A DNA stretch of 22,910 nt from CAZSGN01 sp964606415 (GCA_964606415.1 CAZSGN010000007.1:1-22910); one strand, 5' to 3'. Shown: positions 1 to 9,110, counted from the first letter of the stretch. Program-made: numbers and translations. The notes: generated by a model not told the origin, from the sequence alone.

Positions 1-130
1 GTTCCTCGATAATCAATGGACTGAGCGAAATCCTGAAAGTTTGTCGTTACGATCTAAAATGGTGAATTCTTTAGATACACTTACCCTTGAGATGGCTAAT
101 GCTGGTGGCTTTGCTATTGTGATCGAATAA
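1..130 (+). CDS. C-terminal end of a probable GH97-type glycosidase (partial)
   Basis: Only the last 42 codons are present, read from base 2 and ending in TAA at 128-130. The tail has the pattern NPES near its start, then a short beta-rich stretch (LTLEM) and AGGFAIVIE at the very end. This resembles the C-terminal beta-sandwich of family 97 glycoside hydrolases (alpha-glucosidase/alpha-galactosidase, periplasmic, SusB-like), which typically ends in an NP..Y....V.S...L.L..APGGGFAI pattern. The catalytic domain lies outside the window, so the activity cannot be judged. The gene is followed by 60 bases without a gene and then by the convergent RNA methyltransferase gene. The family assignment is from recall of the pattern only. 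Confidence 0.5.
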   Translation, partial: FLDNQWTERNPESLSLRSKMVNSLDTLTLEMANAGGFAIVIE

Positions 131-190
131 TCGTTTAAAGTTTCAATGTGATTTTAAAAGAGGAGCGCTGTTTTTTTTGAATATCTATGA

Positions 191-748
191 CTATTTGTCT
201 CTGGTAAAATATTTGTAGAACTCCCACATGACGATGCCAGACGCCACGGAAATATTTAACGAATGTTTGGTCCCTTCCTGCGGGATTTCAAGTGAGCCAT
301 CGCAAAGATCAATAACTTTCTGTTCAACTCCTCTTACTTCGTGCCCGAGAATGAGCGCGTGTTTACAATCTAATTGAGGAATGAATTTTTTGAGATTGAA
401 ACTGTTTTGGGTTTGTTCGACTGCCCACAATTTATAACCTTTTCCTTTTAGATGTTCTGCTATGTCACAGGTGTTTTCATAATATTCCCAACTTACCGTA
501 TCGGTTGCCCCCAAAGCTGTTTTTTGTATCTCACGGTGAGGAGGTTGAGCAGTGATACCACATAAGTATATTTTTTCAACAAGAAAAGAGTCTCCTGTCC
601 TGAACACAGCTCCTATGTTGTGAAGGCTTCTGATGTTATCAAGAATGATGACAAAGGGGTGTTTAGGTATTTCTGCATATTCACTGGCGTTGGGCCTGTT
701 TAGTTCTTCAATGCGAAGTTTTCTTTTTGAATCGTTTTTAGGTAACAT
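191..748 (-). CDS. TrmH/SpoU-family RNA 2'-O-methyltransferase
   Basis: This is a SPOUT-class, SAM-dependent 2'-O-ribose methyltransferase acting on tRNA or rRNA in the cytoplasm. All three SpoU motifs are visible: motif 1 LDNIRSLHNIGAVFRTGD (with the NIG..RT core), motif 2 LILGHEVRGVEQKV, and motif 3 EIPQEGTKHSLNISVASGI. The deep trefoil-knot domain takes up nearly the whole protein, and there is no extra N-terminal RNA-binding domain. I place the start at the ATG whose complement is 746-748 (185 aa, MLPKNDSKRKL), because family members begin with a short basic helix leading into the LDNIRS motif. The open frame extends 12 codons further, to 784. The gene is divergent from the DUF4294 gene. 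The target nucleotide cannot be told from sequence. Confidence 0.9.
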   Translation of the reverse strand: MLPKNDSKRKLRIEELNRPNASEYAEIPKHPFVIILDNIRSLHNIGAVFRTGDSFLVEKIYLCGITAQPPHREIQKTALGATDTVSWEYYENTCDIAEHLKGKGYKLWAVEQTQNSFNLKKFIPQLDCKHALILGHEVRGVEQKVIDLCDGSLEIPQEGTKHSLNISVASGIVMWEFYKYFTRDK

Positions 749-851
749 ATAGCAGGATATTACGTTATGTTTGTAAACATGCAAATTTTAAAAATAATCG
801 GAGATTGTCCTCAGGTTAATCTTTAAAATTTGGATAATTTAGTGAAAAATA

Positions 852-1487
852 ATGTTTTTGAGATTAATGGTAATGTGTCGTTGTATATTTTTGATCATTG
901 GGTTAATGTTTTTTTTCTATCAACTGGATGGACAGGATAGTGGGAGTGGAATGGAAAGCGCGGACGGGAAGAATACGATTGTTATGAAAGCAAAAGCGAT
1001 TAACGGAGATACTGTCCCCTGGGTTGAGATGCGGGAGATTATTATTTTTCCTATGCCTGGATTTGAAAATAAGCGAGATTACAGAAAATTTAAACGTTTA
1101 GTCCGGGATATAAAAAAAGTTTATCCTTATGCAATTATTGCTGGAGAAATATTGGTGGAAATGAATGAAGAATTCGTGAATCTTGAGTCTGAGTACCAAA
1201 AGAAAAAATTCATTAAAAAAGTAGAGAATCGTTTAAGAAGTGAGTTTGAAGAGGAATTAAAAAGCCTGACTATTAGCCAGGGGCGTTTATTAATTAAATT
1301 GGTTGACCGGGAAACGGGCAATACAACATATCAGTTAGTCAAAGAAATGAGGGGGTCTTTTTCCGCTTTTTTCTGGCAAAGCCTGGCCCGTTTATTTGGA
1401 TCTGACCTTAGATCCAGGTACGATCCATTTGGTGAAGACCGACTTATTGAGAAGATTATTATTCAGATTGAAAATGGTCAGTTGTAA
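852..1487 (+). CDS. DUF4294 domain-containing exported protein
   Basis: A 211-residue protein with a hydrophobic N-terminal segment (about residues 8-24, CIFLIIGLMFFFYQL) that looks like a signal peptide, so a periplasmic or envelope location is inferred. The body matches DUF4294, a family mainly of Bacteroidota: a YPYA motif after a basic helix, a charged helical middle, QGRLLIKLVDRETG, then FFWQSLARLFGSDLRSRYDP and a C-terminal IEKIIIQIENG. No biochemical function is known. The start could also be the ATG at 867 or 873; any of these keeps the signal peptide. The stop codon overlaps the start of thpR as TAATG, so the two genes are almost certainly co-transcribed and translationally coupled. 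Confidence 0.88.
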   Translation: MFLRLMVMCRCIFLIIGLMFFFYQLDGQDSGSGMESADGKNTIVMKAKAINGDTVPWVEMREIIIFPMPGFENKRDYRKFKRLVRDIKKVYPYAIIAGEILVEMNEEFVNLESEYQKKKFIKKVENRLRSEFEEELKSLTISQGRLLIKLVDRETGNTTYQLVKEMRGSFSAFFWQSLARLFGSDLRSRYDPFGEDRLIEKIIIQIENGQL

Positions 1488-2071
1488 TGGCAGGGATTCG
1501 TTGTTTCTTTGCAGTTAAAATTAACAGAACAGCATCTTTTGAGTTTTTTATTCGTCGCCAGGAGGAGTTGAAGTGGGGAAGAGTAAAATGGTCACAACCC
1601 GGCCATTTGCATGTTACTCTTCGATTCCTTGGAGAGATGGATGTGGTGCAGCTGGATAGGTTGCTTCTTAGTTTAAATGAATGGAATCCAGGGGTGTGCG
1701 TCTTTGATTTTTTAATTGAGGGGATAGGTCTTTTCCGGAACATTCACCAACCCCGGGTGATATGGGCTGGAATTAGAGAGCAAAATCATTTTCTTGCTTT
1801 ACATCAGGATCTGAACGAATTATTATTAGAGTATATCGGAATCGATAATCCTCCTGAGCATTATTACCCGCATTTAACATTAGGCCGGATTAAAAAAGTG
1901 CATAAGCCAAATGTATTGAGGCAACAAATAGAGAATAATGAACATTTGGCATTTGGGTCTTTTAAAGCAGAGGAAATCCTTTTGATTGAGAGCAAAATTA
2001 GCCAAGAGGGAGCAACGTACATTACACTGGGCAAGAAAAAATTAAACCCCGTGACCCCGGATAATAGTTAA
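1487..2071 (+). CDS. thpR: RNA 2',3'-cyclic phosphodiesterase (2H family, LigT/ThpR)
   Basis: A 194-residue member of the 2H phosphoesterase superfamily, which opens 2',3'-cyclic phosphate RNA ends and can join tRNA halves in vitro. Both catalytic HxTx motifs are intact: H42-V-T44-L in HVTLRFLG, and H129-L-T131-L in HLTLGRI. The start ATG at 1487 shares its A with the TAA of the DUF4294 gene (TAATG). The 3' end overlaps the last 30 bases of the convergent sugar transferase gene (2042-2071), so the two transcripts should be antisense there. Length and motif spacing are normal for the family. Function is confident; the physiological RNA substrate is not known. Confidence 0.93.
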   Translation: MAGIRCFFAVKINRTASFEFFIRRQEELKWGRVKWSQPGHLHVTLRFLGEMDVVQLDRLLLSLNEWNPGVCVFDFLIEGIGLFRNIHQPRVIWAGIREQNHFLALHQDLNELLLEYIGIDNPPEHYYPHLTLGRIKKVHKPNVLRQQIENNEHLAFGSFKAEEILLIESKISQEGATYITLGKKKLNPVTPDNS

Positions 2072-3466
2072 TATTGTGTAAATCATTATTTTAAAGTCCA
2101 GGTAAAGCGACATGTTTTCAATGTAAATAAGATCGTATCTTAATCGTTTAATCATTTGATCTACATTTTCGGCATATCCAAATTTAACCTGCCCAAGAGA
2201 GGTGACCCCGGGTTTCACCATTTGTAAACGTTTATAATGAGGTGCTCTTTCCATGATTTTGTCAATGAAATATTGTCTTTCTGGCCTTGGGCCCACTAAA
2301 GACATATCACCGATTAATACGTTAACCAGATTTGGGATCTCATCAAGCCTTAATTTTCTTAATATTCGGCCAAAAGGAGTAATGCGTTTATCGTCTTTAT
2401 TTGCCAGCTCAGGCCCGAGCATTTCCCCGTTTTTTTTCATTGACCTGAATTTATAAATCCTGAAAGGTTTGCCATACTGACCAATTCGTTCGTGACTATA
2501 TATAATCGGGAAACCCGAGGTGAGAATAATGATTAGGGAAATAATAATGCAAAGAGGAGAAAGGACGATTAGTCCGAGAAAGGCTCCAATTATGTCGATA
2601 AATTGTTTAATAGCTCGTTGCCATTTGGGCAGGGGTTGATTGGTTACTTGAATTAGCGGTGTTCCGGTCAGGCTATGGAGTTTAACACTTCCCGTTAGAA
2701 TATCGTGTATGCCGGGAATGATCTTAATCTCTACATCATCTGCTTCCAGCATCGATATAATATGATCAATCTTTGTCCTTTCCCCGTTTTCTACGGCAAT
2801 AATGACTTCTTCAACCTGGTATTGTTGAATAATGGAATGTATTTGATCAATGGAGCCAAGATTTGGAATGTAATTTTCAAGAGCAGATTTCTTGTCTCCA
2901 CTGCCATGTACACTTAAAAATCCTATGAATTTATTGCCTGAGGTGTGTGGGCGGTTTTCGATATCAAGATAGGCATCAAGTGCTTTTTGATTGCTGCCAA
3001 TAAGGAGTGTATTGAAACTGATAATCCGTTTTTGTACTTTGTGGTTAATATGACTGGTTAAACTTAATCTGGGCAGATAGGTTAATAGAAAATGAATGCT
3101 GAAAGCTGAGGTGAGAAATTTTAATGAAGAGTTGCCTATGATCTCTGTCTTGAAAGACAAATACATGATGTAGAGTATCAAAATACTTAAAAAAGAAGAA
3201 AGAATGGTTACTCCTAATTCATCGAAGCGGCTTTTTTTAAAAATATGATTGTTATAATATCCTGATGCATAATAGACAATTAAACAGCCTAAAAGATAAA
3301 TGATTAAGCCTGATATAAAAAAAGAAGTATGAGGGGACAGTGATGAAATAAAAACATCCGGAGAGAATGTTTTCTCGTTTGTGTAATTGAATATAAGTAC
3401 CCAGCTAATTAAAGCTGATAACAAATCAGATGTGATGTACTTGGTTGTTTGTTTATATGAATTCAT
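2042..3466 (-). CDS. Exopolysaccharide polyprenyl glycosylphosphotransferase (WbaP/WcaJ-type)
   Basis: A 474-residue inner-membrane enzyme that transfers a sugar-1-phosphate from a nucleotide sugar to undecaprenyl phosphate, the first step in assembling a capsule, O-antigen or exopolysaccharide repeat unit. The N-terminal part has several hydrophobic segments and a central Rossmann-like (CoA-binding-fold) region at about 150-270. A long hydrophobic hairpin lies near 288-318, and then comes the catalytic bacterial sugar transferase domain: KFRSM (339-343), RKLRLDEIPN with the D-E pair at 375-376, GDMSLVGPRPE (386-396), and KPGVTSLGQV. The start ATG at 3464-3466 gives a full-length protein. It lies 147 bases downstream of the Gfo/Idh/MocA-like gene on the same strand, possibly in one unit. 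No Wzx, Wzy or other glycosyltransferases are in the window. Confidence 0.92.
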   Translation of the reverse strand: MNSYKQTTKYITSDLLSALISWVLIFNYTNEKTFSPDVFISSLSPHTSFFISGLIIYLLGCLIVYYASGYYNNHIFKKSRFDELGVTILSSFLSILILYIMYLSFKTEIIGNSSLKFLTSAFSIHFLLTYLPRLSLTSHINHKVQKRIISFNTLLIGSNQKALDAYLDIENRPHTSGNKFIGFLSVHGSGDKKSALENYIPNLGSIDQIHSIIQQYQVEEVIIAVENGERTKIDHIISMLEADDVEIKIIPGIHDILTGSVKLHSLTGTPLIQVTNQPLPKWQRAIKQFIDIIGAFLGLIVLSPLCIIISLIIILTSGFPIIYSHERIGQYGKPFRIYKFRSMKKNGEMLGPELANKDDKRITPFGRILRKLRLDEIPNLVNVLIGDMSLVGPRPERQYFIDKIMERAPHYKRLQMVKPGVTSLGQVKFGYAENVDQMIKRLRYDLIYIENMSLYLDFKIMIYTILTIIRGHGV

Positions 3467-3552
3467 TTTAGGGTACTCTATTTAAGATTATAACTGATTA
3501 ATGGAGTAGATTATTGTTTTTTATAAGGGATAAGAATTTTTATGCAATCTTT

Positions 3553-3570
3553 TTGAGTGGTTTGTGCAAT
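3553..3570. promoter_or_regulatory. Copy A of a dispersed TTGAGYGG..CAAT motif
   Basis: TTGAGTGG, then TTTGTGCAAT, lies in the gap between the sugar transferase gene and the Gfo/Idh/MocA-like gene, about 87 bases upstream of the former's start. It differs at only two of 18 positions from a copy at 19292-19309, and related copies occur at 6064 and 17430. It is followed by CTCAA, giving a TTGAG/CTCAA stem. Function unknown. Confidence 0.35.
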
Positions 3571-3613
3571 CTCAATTTTGATTACTATAACTGTGATTGG
3601 GGAAATGTCAACT

Positions 3614-4525
3614 TTATTTCGGTCTTTTTGGGCTGACAGTTTTTTCTTTGAGCTGATTTATGATTTTTAGCAGGTCAAGAGAGAAATGAAGGTCATTGGT
3701 GATTTTTCCGGAATATATATTGGGGGGAATTAATGTGTTTGTTAATAATGACGTTTGTTTTTCTTTCCGGATTAGTTTATCGTGGTGTGTTCCCTGTTTA
3801 TTCTTTTCTGATAGGAATACCTGATCACCAAAATGGCTCTGGATGGCTTTTTTGTTTTGGTATATAGTTATTTCGCGTTCTTCTTTCTGGCATATTCGGT
3901 TTAATAAAAGGTTGGCATGAAGCCCCTGCTCAAATACCAGGCGTAATTCAAGCCTGTCGGGTGAGTCGGTGATGCTGTTGATGGATTGCACCTGAATTTT
4001 TAAAAGGTTTCTTGATGAGAGGCGAAGAATTAAATCGGTTTCTTCCATGAAGGATTGAGAATATTGCCTGGTGTTTAGATCATGAGGTAAATAGTCGGAG
4101 AGGGCAATGTGTTGGGGATGGTTGATCTCTTTTAATAATTCCTGGATATGAGATGAGGAATAGAGGGGGTTATTGACCATTACAGCAGTATGCGCCTCCA
4201 TGGCTAATTTATTTAAATAGTTTAACTCGTCATAATGCAGATGCACAGGATGTCTTTCAAATAAAAGGTCTTTTGAGGCTCTTATGATAAGACTTATTTC
4301 TGCTGCCTTGAGTTGTACTTCCTGACATACCATAATGAGATTGCAATGAGGAAGAATCTCTTCAATATTTGGTGAATAATAGAGTTGGTGACTGTTAAGG
4401 AAATTTTGAGGAATTTGATGATTAGGATCAATGATTCCGGTAACTTTTATATTTTTGTGCTGGTTGAGGGAATGAAGCCACGCTTCAGAAATAGTTTGAT
4501 TTGTGTAAATCGCAAGTTCGAGCAT
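3614..4525 (-). CDS. Degenerate Gfo/Idh/MocA-like protein
   Basis: A 303-residue protein with the layout of Gfo/Idh/MocA oxidoreductases: an N-terminal Rossmann-like half (VTGIIDP near 28-34, a predicted strand CNLIMVC near 61-67, then helix and AMEAHTAVMVNN near 108-119) and an alpha/beta C-terminal half. The signature residues are absent. The NAD-binding glycine-rich loop after the first strand reads IYTNQTISEAW with no GxGxxG, and the usual E-K-P catalytic lysine motif is replaced by E90-R-H-P93. It may therefore be a non-catalytic or scaffold relative. The neighbouring sugar-1-phosphate transferase suggests a role connected with polysaccharide synthesis, which is inference. The start ATG is at 4523-4525 and the gene is divergent from pcm. 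Confidence 0.6.
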   Translation of the reverse strand: MLELAIYTNQTISEAWLHSLNQHKNIKVTGIIDPNHQIPQNFLNSHQLYYSPNIEEILPHCNLIMVCQEVQLKAAEISLIIRASKDLLFERHPVHLHYDELNYLNKLAMEAHTAVMVNNPLYSSSHIQELLKEINHPQHIALSDYLPHDLNTRQYSQSFMEETDLILRLSSRNLLKIQVQSINSITDSPDRLELRLVFEQGLHANLLLNRICQKEEREITIYQNKKAIQSHFGDQVFLSEKNKQGTHHDKLIRKEKQTSLLTNTLIPPNIYSGKITNDLHFSLDLLKIINQLKEKTVSPKRPK

Positions 4526-4720
4526 AAAATGTTATTTTTGGGCTTCAATGATAATTAAGGTTAGTCCACCGTATTTGATTATTATAGATGCTTATTATTT
4601 TGAAAATTCGACACGGCAATGTTCTTTCTTTAATTGCAAACTTAAATGAAGTGAACTATAAGCGGGTAAGGTTTTTGATTTATTTATTAACTCTTTTATG
4701 TTAATAAAATCTATTAAACA

Positions 4721-5368
4721 ATGAATGATACCTTTAGACATAAAGGGTTAAGAAAAAAGTTGGTTGATGTATTAATTCGTAAAGGAATTGAACATCTTGG
4801 TGTTTTAGAGGCTATAGGCAAAGTTCCGCGTCATTATTTTATGGAGAGTGGTTTTATTCAATTTTCTTATCAGGATAAATCTTTTCCTATTGGTGCTGGT
4901 CAGACGATTTCTCAACCTTTTACGGTTGCTTTTCAGACACAGTTGCTTGATGTAAAACCCCGCCATAAAATTTTAGAAGTGGGGACGGGATCAGGTTATC
5001 AGACCGCTGTATTGGCAGAAATGGGGGCGCGGGTTTTTTCTGTTGAAAGACATAAAGAATTGTTTGTTAAGTCGAGTAATATTCTTGCACGCATGGGCTA
5101 TAAACCAATGCTTTTTCATGGTGATGGTTATGAAGGAAAACCAACTTATGGACCTTTTGATCGTATTATTGTTACAGCGGGCGCTCAGGAAATCCCGGCC
5201 AAACTGATTAATCAGTTAAAAAATGGTGGAAAAATGGTTATTCCCGTTGGTGATTATAAGGAGCAGAAAATGACACTGTTAGAGAAAAAAACAGAAAAAG
5301 ATTTACTAAAAAGTGAGCATGGGACATATGTATTTGTACCTTTGTTGAAAGGAGTTGGTGAGAAATAA
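4721..5368 (+). CDS. pcm: Protein-L-isoaspartate O-methyltransferase
   Basis: A 215-residue cytoplasmic repair enzyme that methylates L-isoaspartyl residues of aged proteins using SAM. Family hallmarks are present: VPRHYFM near 35-41, the IGAGQTISQP loop (57-66), the SAM-binding VGTGSGYQTAVLA (87-99), the acidic end of the next strand (SVER), the PFDRIIVTAGAQEIP segment, and a C-terminal VFVPLLKGVG strand. Length is normal. The start is the ATG at 4721, preceded by an A/T-rich leader with no clear Shine-Dalgarno site, as is common in Bacteroidota. The stop is followed almost immediately by the MBL-fold gene, so the pair is probably one operon. Confidence 0.94.
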   Translation: MNDTFRHKGLRKKLVDVLIRKGIEHLGVLEAIGKVPRHYFMESGFIQFSYQDKSFPIGAGQTISQPFTVAFQTQLLDVKPRHKILEVGTGSGYQTAVLAEMGARVFSVERHKELFVKSSNILARMGYKPMLFHGDGYEGKPTYGPFDRIIVTAGAQEIPAKLINQLKNGGKMVIPVGDYKEQKMTLLEKKTEKDLLKSEHGTYVFVPLLKGVGEK

Positions 5369-5380
5369 GTGATTGTTATG

Positions 5381-6019
5381 ATGAATGTTAAGACCTTTAT
5401 TTGCAACCCTTTTCAGGTAAACTCATATTTGGTATATGATCAAACAGGGAAAAGTGTGCTGATAGATCCAGCATTTGCCGATAACAAGGAAAAGGAGGCT
5501 CTTAAAGCGTTTCTCTCACAGAATAATCTTCAGATTGATAAGGTTTGGTTAACGCATGGCCATGTTGATCATATAATGGGTGCTGCCTTTATTAAAGAAC
5601 AGTGGGATTTAACGCCTCAAATGAATGAGCATGATTTATTTCTTGTTGAACAGGCAGCGGAGTTTGCTGCTCTTTTTAATCTGAGTGTTCAAAAACCGCC
5701 CAGGCCTGATCTTTTTAGTGAGGAAAAAGAGGCACAATCCTGGAATGGAAGGTTGGTAGATTTTATTTACTTGCCGGGGCATTCTCCCGGAAGCATGGGG
5801 TATTTTTTCAGGGAAGATAAAATCTTGTTTAGCGGAGATGTGATTTTTCAACAAGGGATAGGCCGGACAGACTTGCCTGGAGGAGACTACCAAACATTAA
5901 TCAATAGCATCAGAGATAAATTATTGGTTTTACCCGGAGAAACCATGATTTATTCAGGGCACGGCCCTTCATCAACGATTAATGAAGAGAAAAAATCCAA
6001 TCCTTTTTTAATTGGATAA
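5381..6019 (+). CDS. MBL-fold metallo-hydrolase (glyoxalase II-like)
   Basis: A small zinc-dependent hydrolase of the metallo-beta-lactamase fold. The metal-binding THGHVDH motif (THxHxDH) is intact, followed by a histidine in LPGHSPGS, the bridging aspartate in LFSGDVIF, a GRTDLPGGD motif and the final histidine in IYSGHGPSS. All ligands are in place, and the spacing matches the short (about 210 aa) glyoxalase II-like/YcbL-type group, which lacks the substrate-binding extension of classical GloB, so the substrate is open. I prefer the ATG at 5381 (MNVKTF) because homologues start there. In-frame GTG (5369) and ATG (5378) codons lie just upstream. It sits 1-13 bases after pcm. Confidence 0.9.
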   Translation: MNVKTFICNPFQVNSYLVYDQTGKSVLIDPAFADNKEKEALKAFLSQNNLQIDKVWLTHGHVDHIMGAAFIKEQWDLTPQMNEHDLFLVEQAAEFAALFNLSVQKPPRPDLFSEEKEAQSWNGRLVDFIYLPGHSPGSMGYFFREDKILFSGDVIFQQGIGRTDLPGGDYQTLINSIRDKLLVLPGETMIYSGHGPSSTINEEKKSNPFLIG

Positions 6020-6063
6020 TGATGTTTTTTTTAAAGTGCCGGCTTAAAAATATTATAATTAAG

Positions 6064-6082
6064 TTGAGCGGAATCACACAAT
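6064..6082. promoter_or_regulatory. Copy B of a dispersed TTGAGYGG..CAAT motif
   Basis: TTGAGCGGAATC followed by ACACAAT lies in the 201-base leader between the MBL-fold gene and gcvP, about 140 bases before the gcvP start. Its first 12 bases are identical to the copy at 17431, and it is preceded by TAAG as in the partial copy at 17383. It could belong to the gcvP promoter or mark the end of the upstream operon. Unproven. Confidence 0.35.
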
Positions 6083-6220
6083 TTGAGTTATAAATAAATT
6101 CCTTGATTTTCAAACTGTTATATGCGTGTTCGTTCTTTTTATTTTGCAACTTATCGTGATTTAAACGCGTTGTATTTTTTAGAATCGCGCGCATTGATGT
6201 TTTTAAAAGTATAATTTGTT

Positions 6221-9109
6221 ATGAAAAAAGATTTTGTAAACAGACATTTAGGTGTTAATGATAATGATGTGAAAACCATGCTGCACGAGATAGGTGCATC
6301 ATCAATTGATGAATTGATGGAGCAAACTATACCGGCTGGCATACGTAATAAGGAGCCGATGGGTATTGGTGAAGCTTTCGATGAAGCCGATTATGTCCGG
6401 AAGATCAGAGATATTGCATCACGTAATAAGTTATTTAAAAATTATGTTGGTTTAGGTTATTATGGGACGGAGTTACCTTCAGTTATTCAGCGTAATATTT
6501 TTGAAAATCCTGCCTGGTATACTTCGTATACGCCTTATCAAGCCGAAATTTCACAGGGAAGATTAGAGGCATTGATTAATTTTCAAACCATAACTTTAGA
6601 ATTGACAGGTATGGAACTTGCTAATGCTTCATTGTTGGATGAGGCTACTGCGGCAGCAGAAGCAATGGTGCTGATGTATAATAACCGATCCAGGGATGCA
6701 GTTAAAAGTGGTGTTAATCAGTTTTTCGTGGATGAGAAGGTTTTTCCACAAACGATTGATGTTATTAAGACTCGCTGCGATTCGCTTGGTATTAAATTAA
6801 AAGTAGGTGCTTATCGGGATATTGATTTTAATGAACCCCTTTTTGGCATTTTTGTGCAATATCCAGACGGAGAAGGGAATGTTTATGATTATTCCCGCCT
6901 GGCTGAGCGTGCCCATGAAAATAATATGATGGTGGGGGTTGCTGCCGATATCATGAGTTTATGTTTATTAATACCTCCAGGCAAATGGGGTGCTGATGTT
7001 GTCGTCGGTTCAACACAAAGATTTGGTGTGCCAATGGGCTATGGTGGTCCACACGCTGCTTATTTTGCTACGCGGGAGAGATTTAAAAGACAGCTACCTG
7101 GTAGAGTGATTGGTGTTTCGATAGATAAATTTGGGAACAATGCTCTCCGTATGGCGCTTCAAACAAGGGAGCAGCACATTAAGCGCGAACGCGCAACATC
7201 CAATATCTGTACCGCACAAGCTTTGTTGGCAACAATGGCTTCTATGTATGTTGTCTATCATGGCCCGGAAGGGTTGAAAGAGATTGCCGGGCTGATACAC
7301 CGGAGAACCGCTCAGTTAAGTAAAGGCTTGCAGGAGATAGGCTATAAGGTTGTTAATGAGCAGTTTTTTGATACATTAAAGGTGCAGTTGCCCGATCAGC
7401 AGTTTAAAAACAGGATCAGGGAACTGGCTGTTGAAAATGAAATCAATTTGCGTTATTTTCATGATAATCATATTGGCATCAGCCTGGACGAAACAACATC
7501 GATTGAGGATGTGAGTGTTATTTTAGGTCTTTTTGCAGTGGCGAAAGGAGTAAAATGGAATCGTCTGCAGGATGATGATCCGGAATGGTCCCTTAAGGAT
7601 GAATTTCTTCGGCAAGATCATTTCTTATCGCAGCATATCTTTCATCGTTATCATACAGAAACAGAGATGATGCGGTATATTAAACGACTTGAGCAGAAAG
7701 ATTTTTCCTTGGTTCATTCAATGATTCCTTTGGGTTCATGTACAATGAAACTGAATGCCGCAGCGGAAATGATACCTGTAAGCTGGCCCGAGTTTGGTAA
7801 TATTCATCCTTTTGCTCCATTGGATCAGGTCGAAGGGTATCATGAGTTGATTCATGAATTGGCCAATGATTTAAAAAAAATAACTGGTTTTGCTGCTGTT
7901 TCTTTTCAGCCAAACTCAGGTGCTTCGGGCGAATATACCGGATTAATGGTTATTCGCGAATATCATCGTGGAAGAGGAGAAAATAATCGAAATATTGCAT
8001 TGATTCCTGCTTCGGCTCATGGTACTAATCCGGCTAGTGCGGTTACAGCCGGCATGAAACCTGTTATCGTTAAATGTAATGATGGGGGGGATATTTGCAT
8101 GGATGAGCTTAGGAGTCTAGCTGAAAAACATAAAGACCAGTTAGCTGCATTTATGGTTACTTATCCTTCTACTCATGGTGTTTTTGAAGATGAGATAAAA
8201 AGCATGGTTGATGTGGTGCATGAATACGGAGGACTTGTTTATATGGATGGGGCTAATATGAATGCGCAGCTTGGATTAACTAATCCGGCATTAATTGGTG
8301 CGGATGTCTGTCATCTTAATTTACATAAGACCTTCGCCATCCCTCATGGAGGTGGTGGCCCGGGAATGGGACCTATTGCTGTGGCTGATCATCTGATCGA
8401 ATACCTGCCTACTCATCCTTTATTTGAAACCGGCGGGAAAAAGGGCATTGGGGCTATTGCTGCCGCGCCCTTTGGGAGCTCCAGTATTCTTCCGATATCT
8501 TATGCTTTTTGTAAGTTGCTGGGGGATGATGGTTTAACCCGCTCGGCTCAGATCGCGATTTTAAATGCCAATTATTTGGCAAAGAAATTGGGCGCGTATT
8601 TCCCTGTTTTGTATTCGAATAAAAACGAGCGTGTTGCCCATGAGTTAATTATTGATATCCGTCCCTTTAAACAAAAAACGGGTGTTTCTGAAATTGATGT
8701 GGCAAAAAGGTTGATGGATTATGGTTTTCATGCTCCTACTGTTTCTTTCCCGGTGCCAGGTACTTTGATGGTTGAGCCTACCGAGAGTGAATCAAAAGAA
8801 GAACTGGACCGTTTTATTGATGCCATGGCTGGTATTTACGCTGAAATTAAGGAGGTTGAAAATGGGAAAGCTGATAAAGAAAATAATGTTTTGAAGCATG
8901 CTCCGCATACGGTAGAAGAAATGACTTCGGATGACTGGCCGCATGACTATGACAGGAAGAAGGCAGCCTATCCTGTTAGGTGGTTGTTAGAGAAAAAATT
9001 TTGGCCGTCGGTGTCAAGAGTGAATGATGCTCATGGTGATCGTTATCTGATTTGTTCCTGCATGCCAATTGATGAATACCGCAAGGAAGTTCTAAATATA
9101 GAAGAATAA
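6221..9109 (+). CDS. gcvP: Glycine dehydrogenase (decarboxylating), P protein
   Basis: A complete 962-residue P protein of the glycine cleavage system: PLP-dependent glycine decarboxylation, passing the aminomethyl group to the lipoyl arm of GcvH. It is the single-chain form with two homologous halves (the N-terminal half corresponds to GcvPA and the C-terminal half to GcvPB). Visible motifs are YTPYQAEISQGRLEALINFQT in the first half, SMIPLGSCTMKLN and SAHGTNPASA in the second, and the PLP lysine K703 in NLHKTFAIPHGGGGPGMGP. The C-terminus ends with the usual SCMPIDEY segment. No gcvH or gcvT is adjacent. The gene has a 201-base leader carrying motif copy B and ends 1 bp from the convergent RlmL-like gene. 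Confidence 0.97.
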   Translation: MKKDFVNRHLGVNDNDVKTMLHEIGASSIDELMEQTIPAGIRNKEPMGIGEAFDEADYVRKIRDIASRNKLFKNYVGLGYYGTELPSVIQRNIFENPAWYTSYTPYQAEISQGRLEALINFQTITLELTGMELANASLLDEATAAAEAMVLMYNNRSRDAVKSGVNQFFVDEKVFPQTIDVIKTRCDSLGIKLKVGAYRDIDFNEPLFGIFVQYPDGEGNVYDYSRLAERAHENNMMVGVAADIMSLCLLIPPGKWGADVVVGSTQRFGVPMGYGGPHAAYFATRERFKRQLPGRVIGVSIDKFGNNALRMALQTREQHIKRERATSNICTAQALLATMASMYVVYHGPEGLKEIAGLIHRRTAQLSKGLQEIGYKVVNEQFFDTLKVQLPDQQFKNRIRELAVENEINLRYFHDNHIGISLDETTSIEDVSVILGLFAVAKGVKWNRLQDDDPEWSLKDEFLRQDHFLSQHIFHRYHTETEMMRYIKRLEQKDFSLVHSMIPLGSCTMKLNAAAEMIPVSWPEFGNIHPFAPLDQVEGYHELIHELANDLKKITGFAAVSFQPNSGASGEYTGLMVIREYHRGRGENNRNIALIPASAHGTNPASAVTAGMKPVIVKCNDGGDICMDELRSLAEKHKDQLAAFMVTYPSTHGVFEDEIKSMVDVVHEYGGLVYMDGANMNAQLGLTNPALIGADVCHLNLHKTFAIPHGGGGPGMGPIAVADHLIEYLPTHPLFETGGKKGIGAIAAAPFGSSSILPISYAFCKLLGDDGLTRSAQIAILNANYLAKKLGAYFPVLYSNKNERVAHELIIDIRPFKQKTGVSEIDVAKRLMDYGFHAPTVSFPVPGTLMVEPTESESKEELDRFIDAMAGIYAEIKEVENGKADKENNVLKHAPHTVEEMTSDDWPHDYDRKKAAYPVRWLLEKKFWPSVSRVNDAHGDRYLICSCMPIDEYRKEVLNIEE

Positions 9110-9110
9110 T

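Noticed and set aside
6210..6220. TATAATTTG directly before the gcvP start as its promoter
   Set aside because: It would leave almost no leader before the ATG, and the spacing to TA does not fit TAnnTTTG; a site further up the 201-base leader is more likely.
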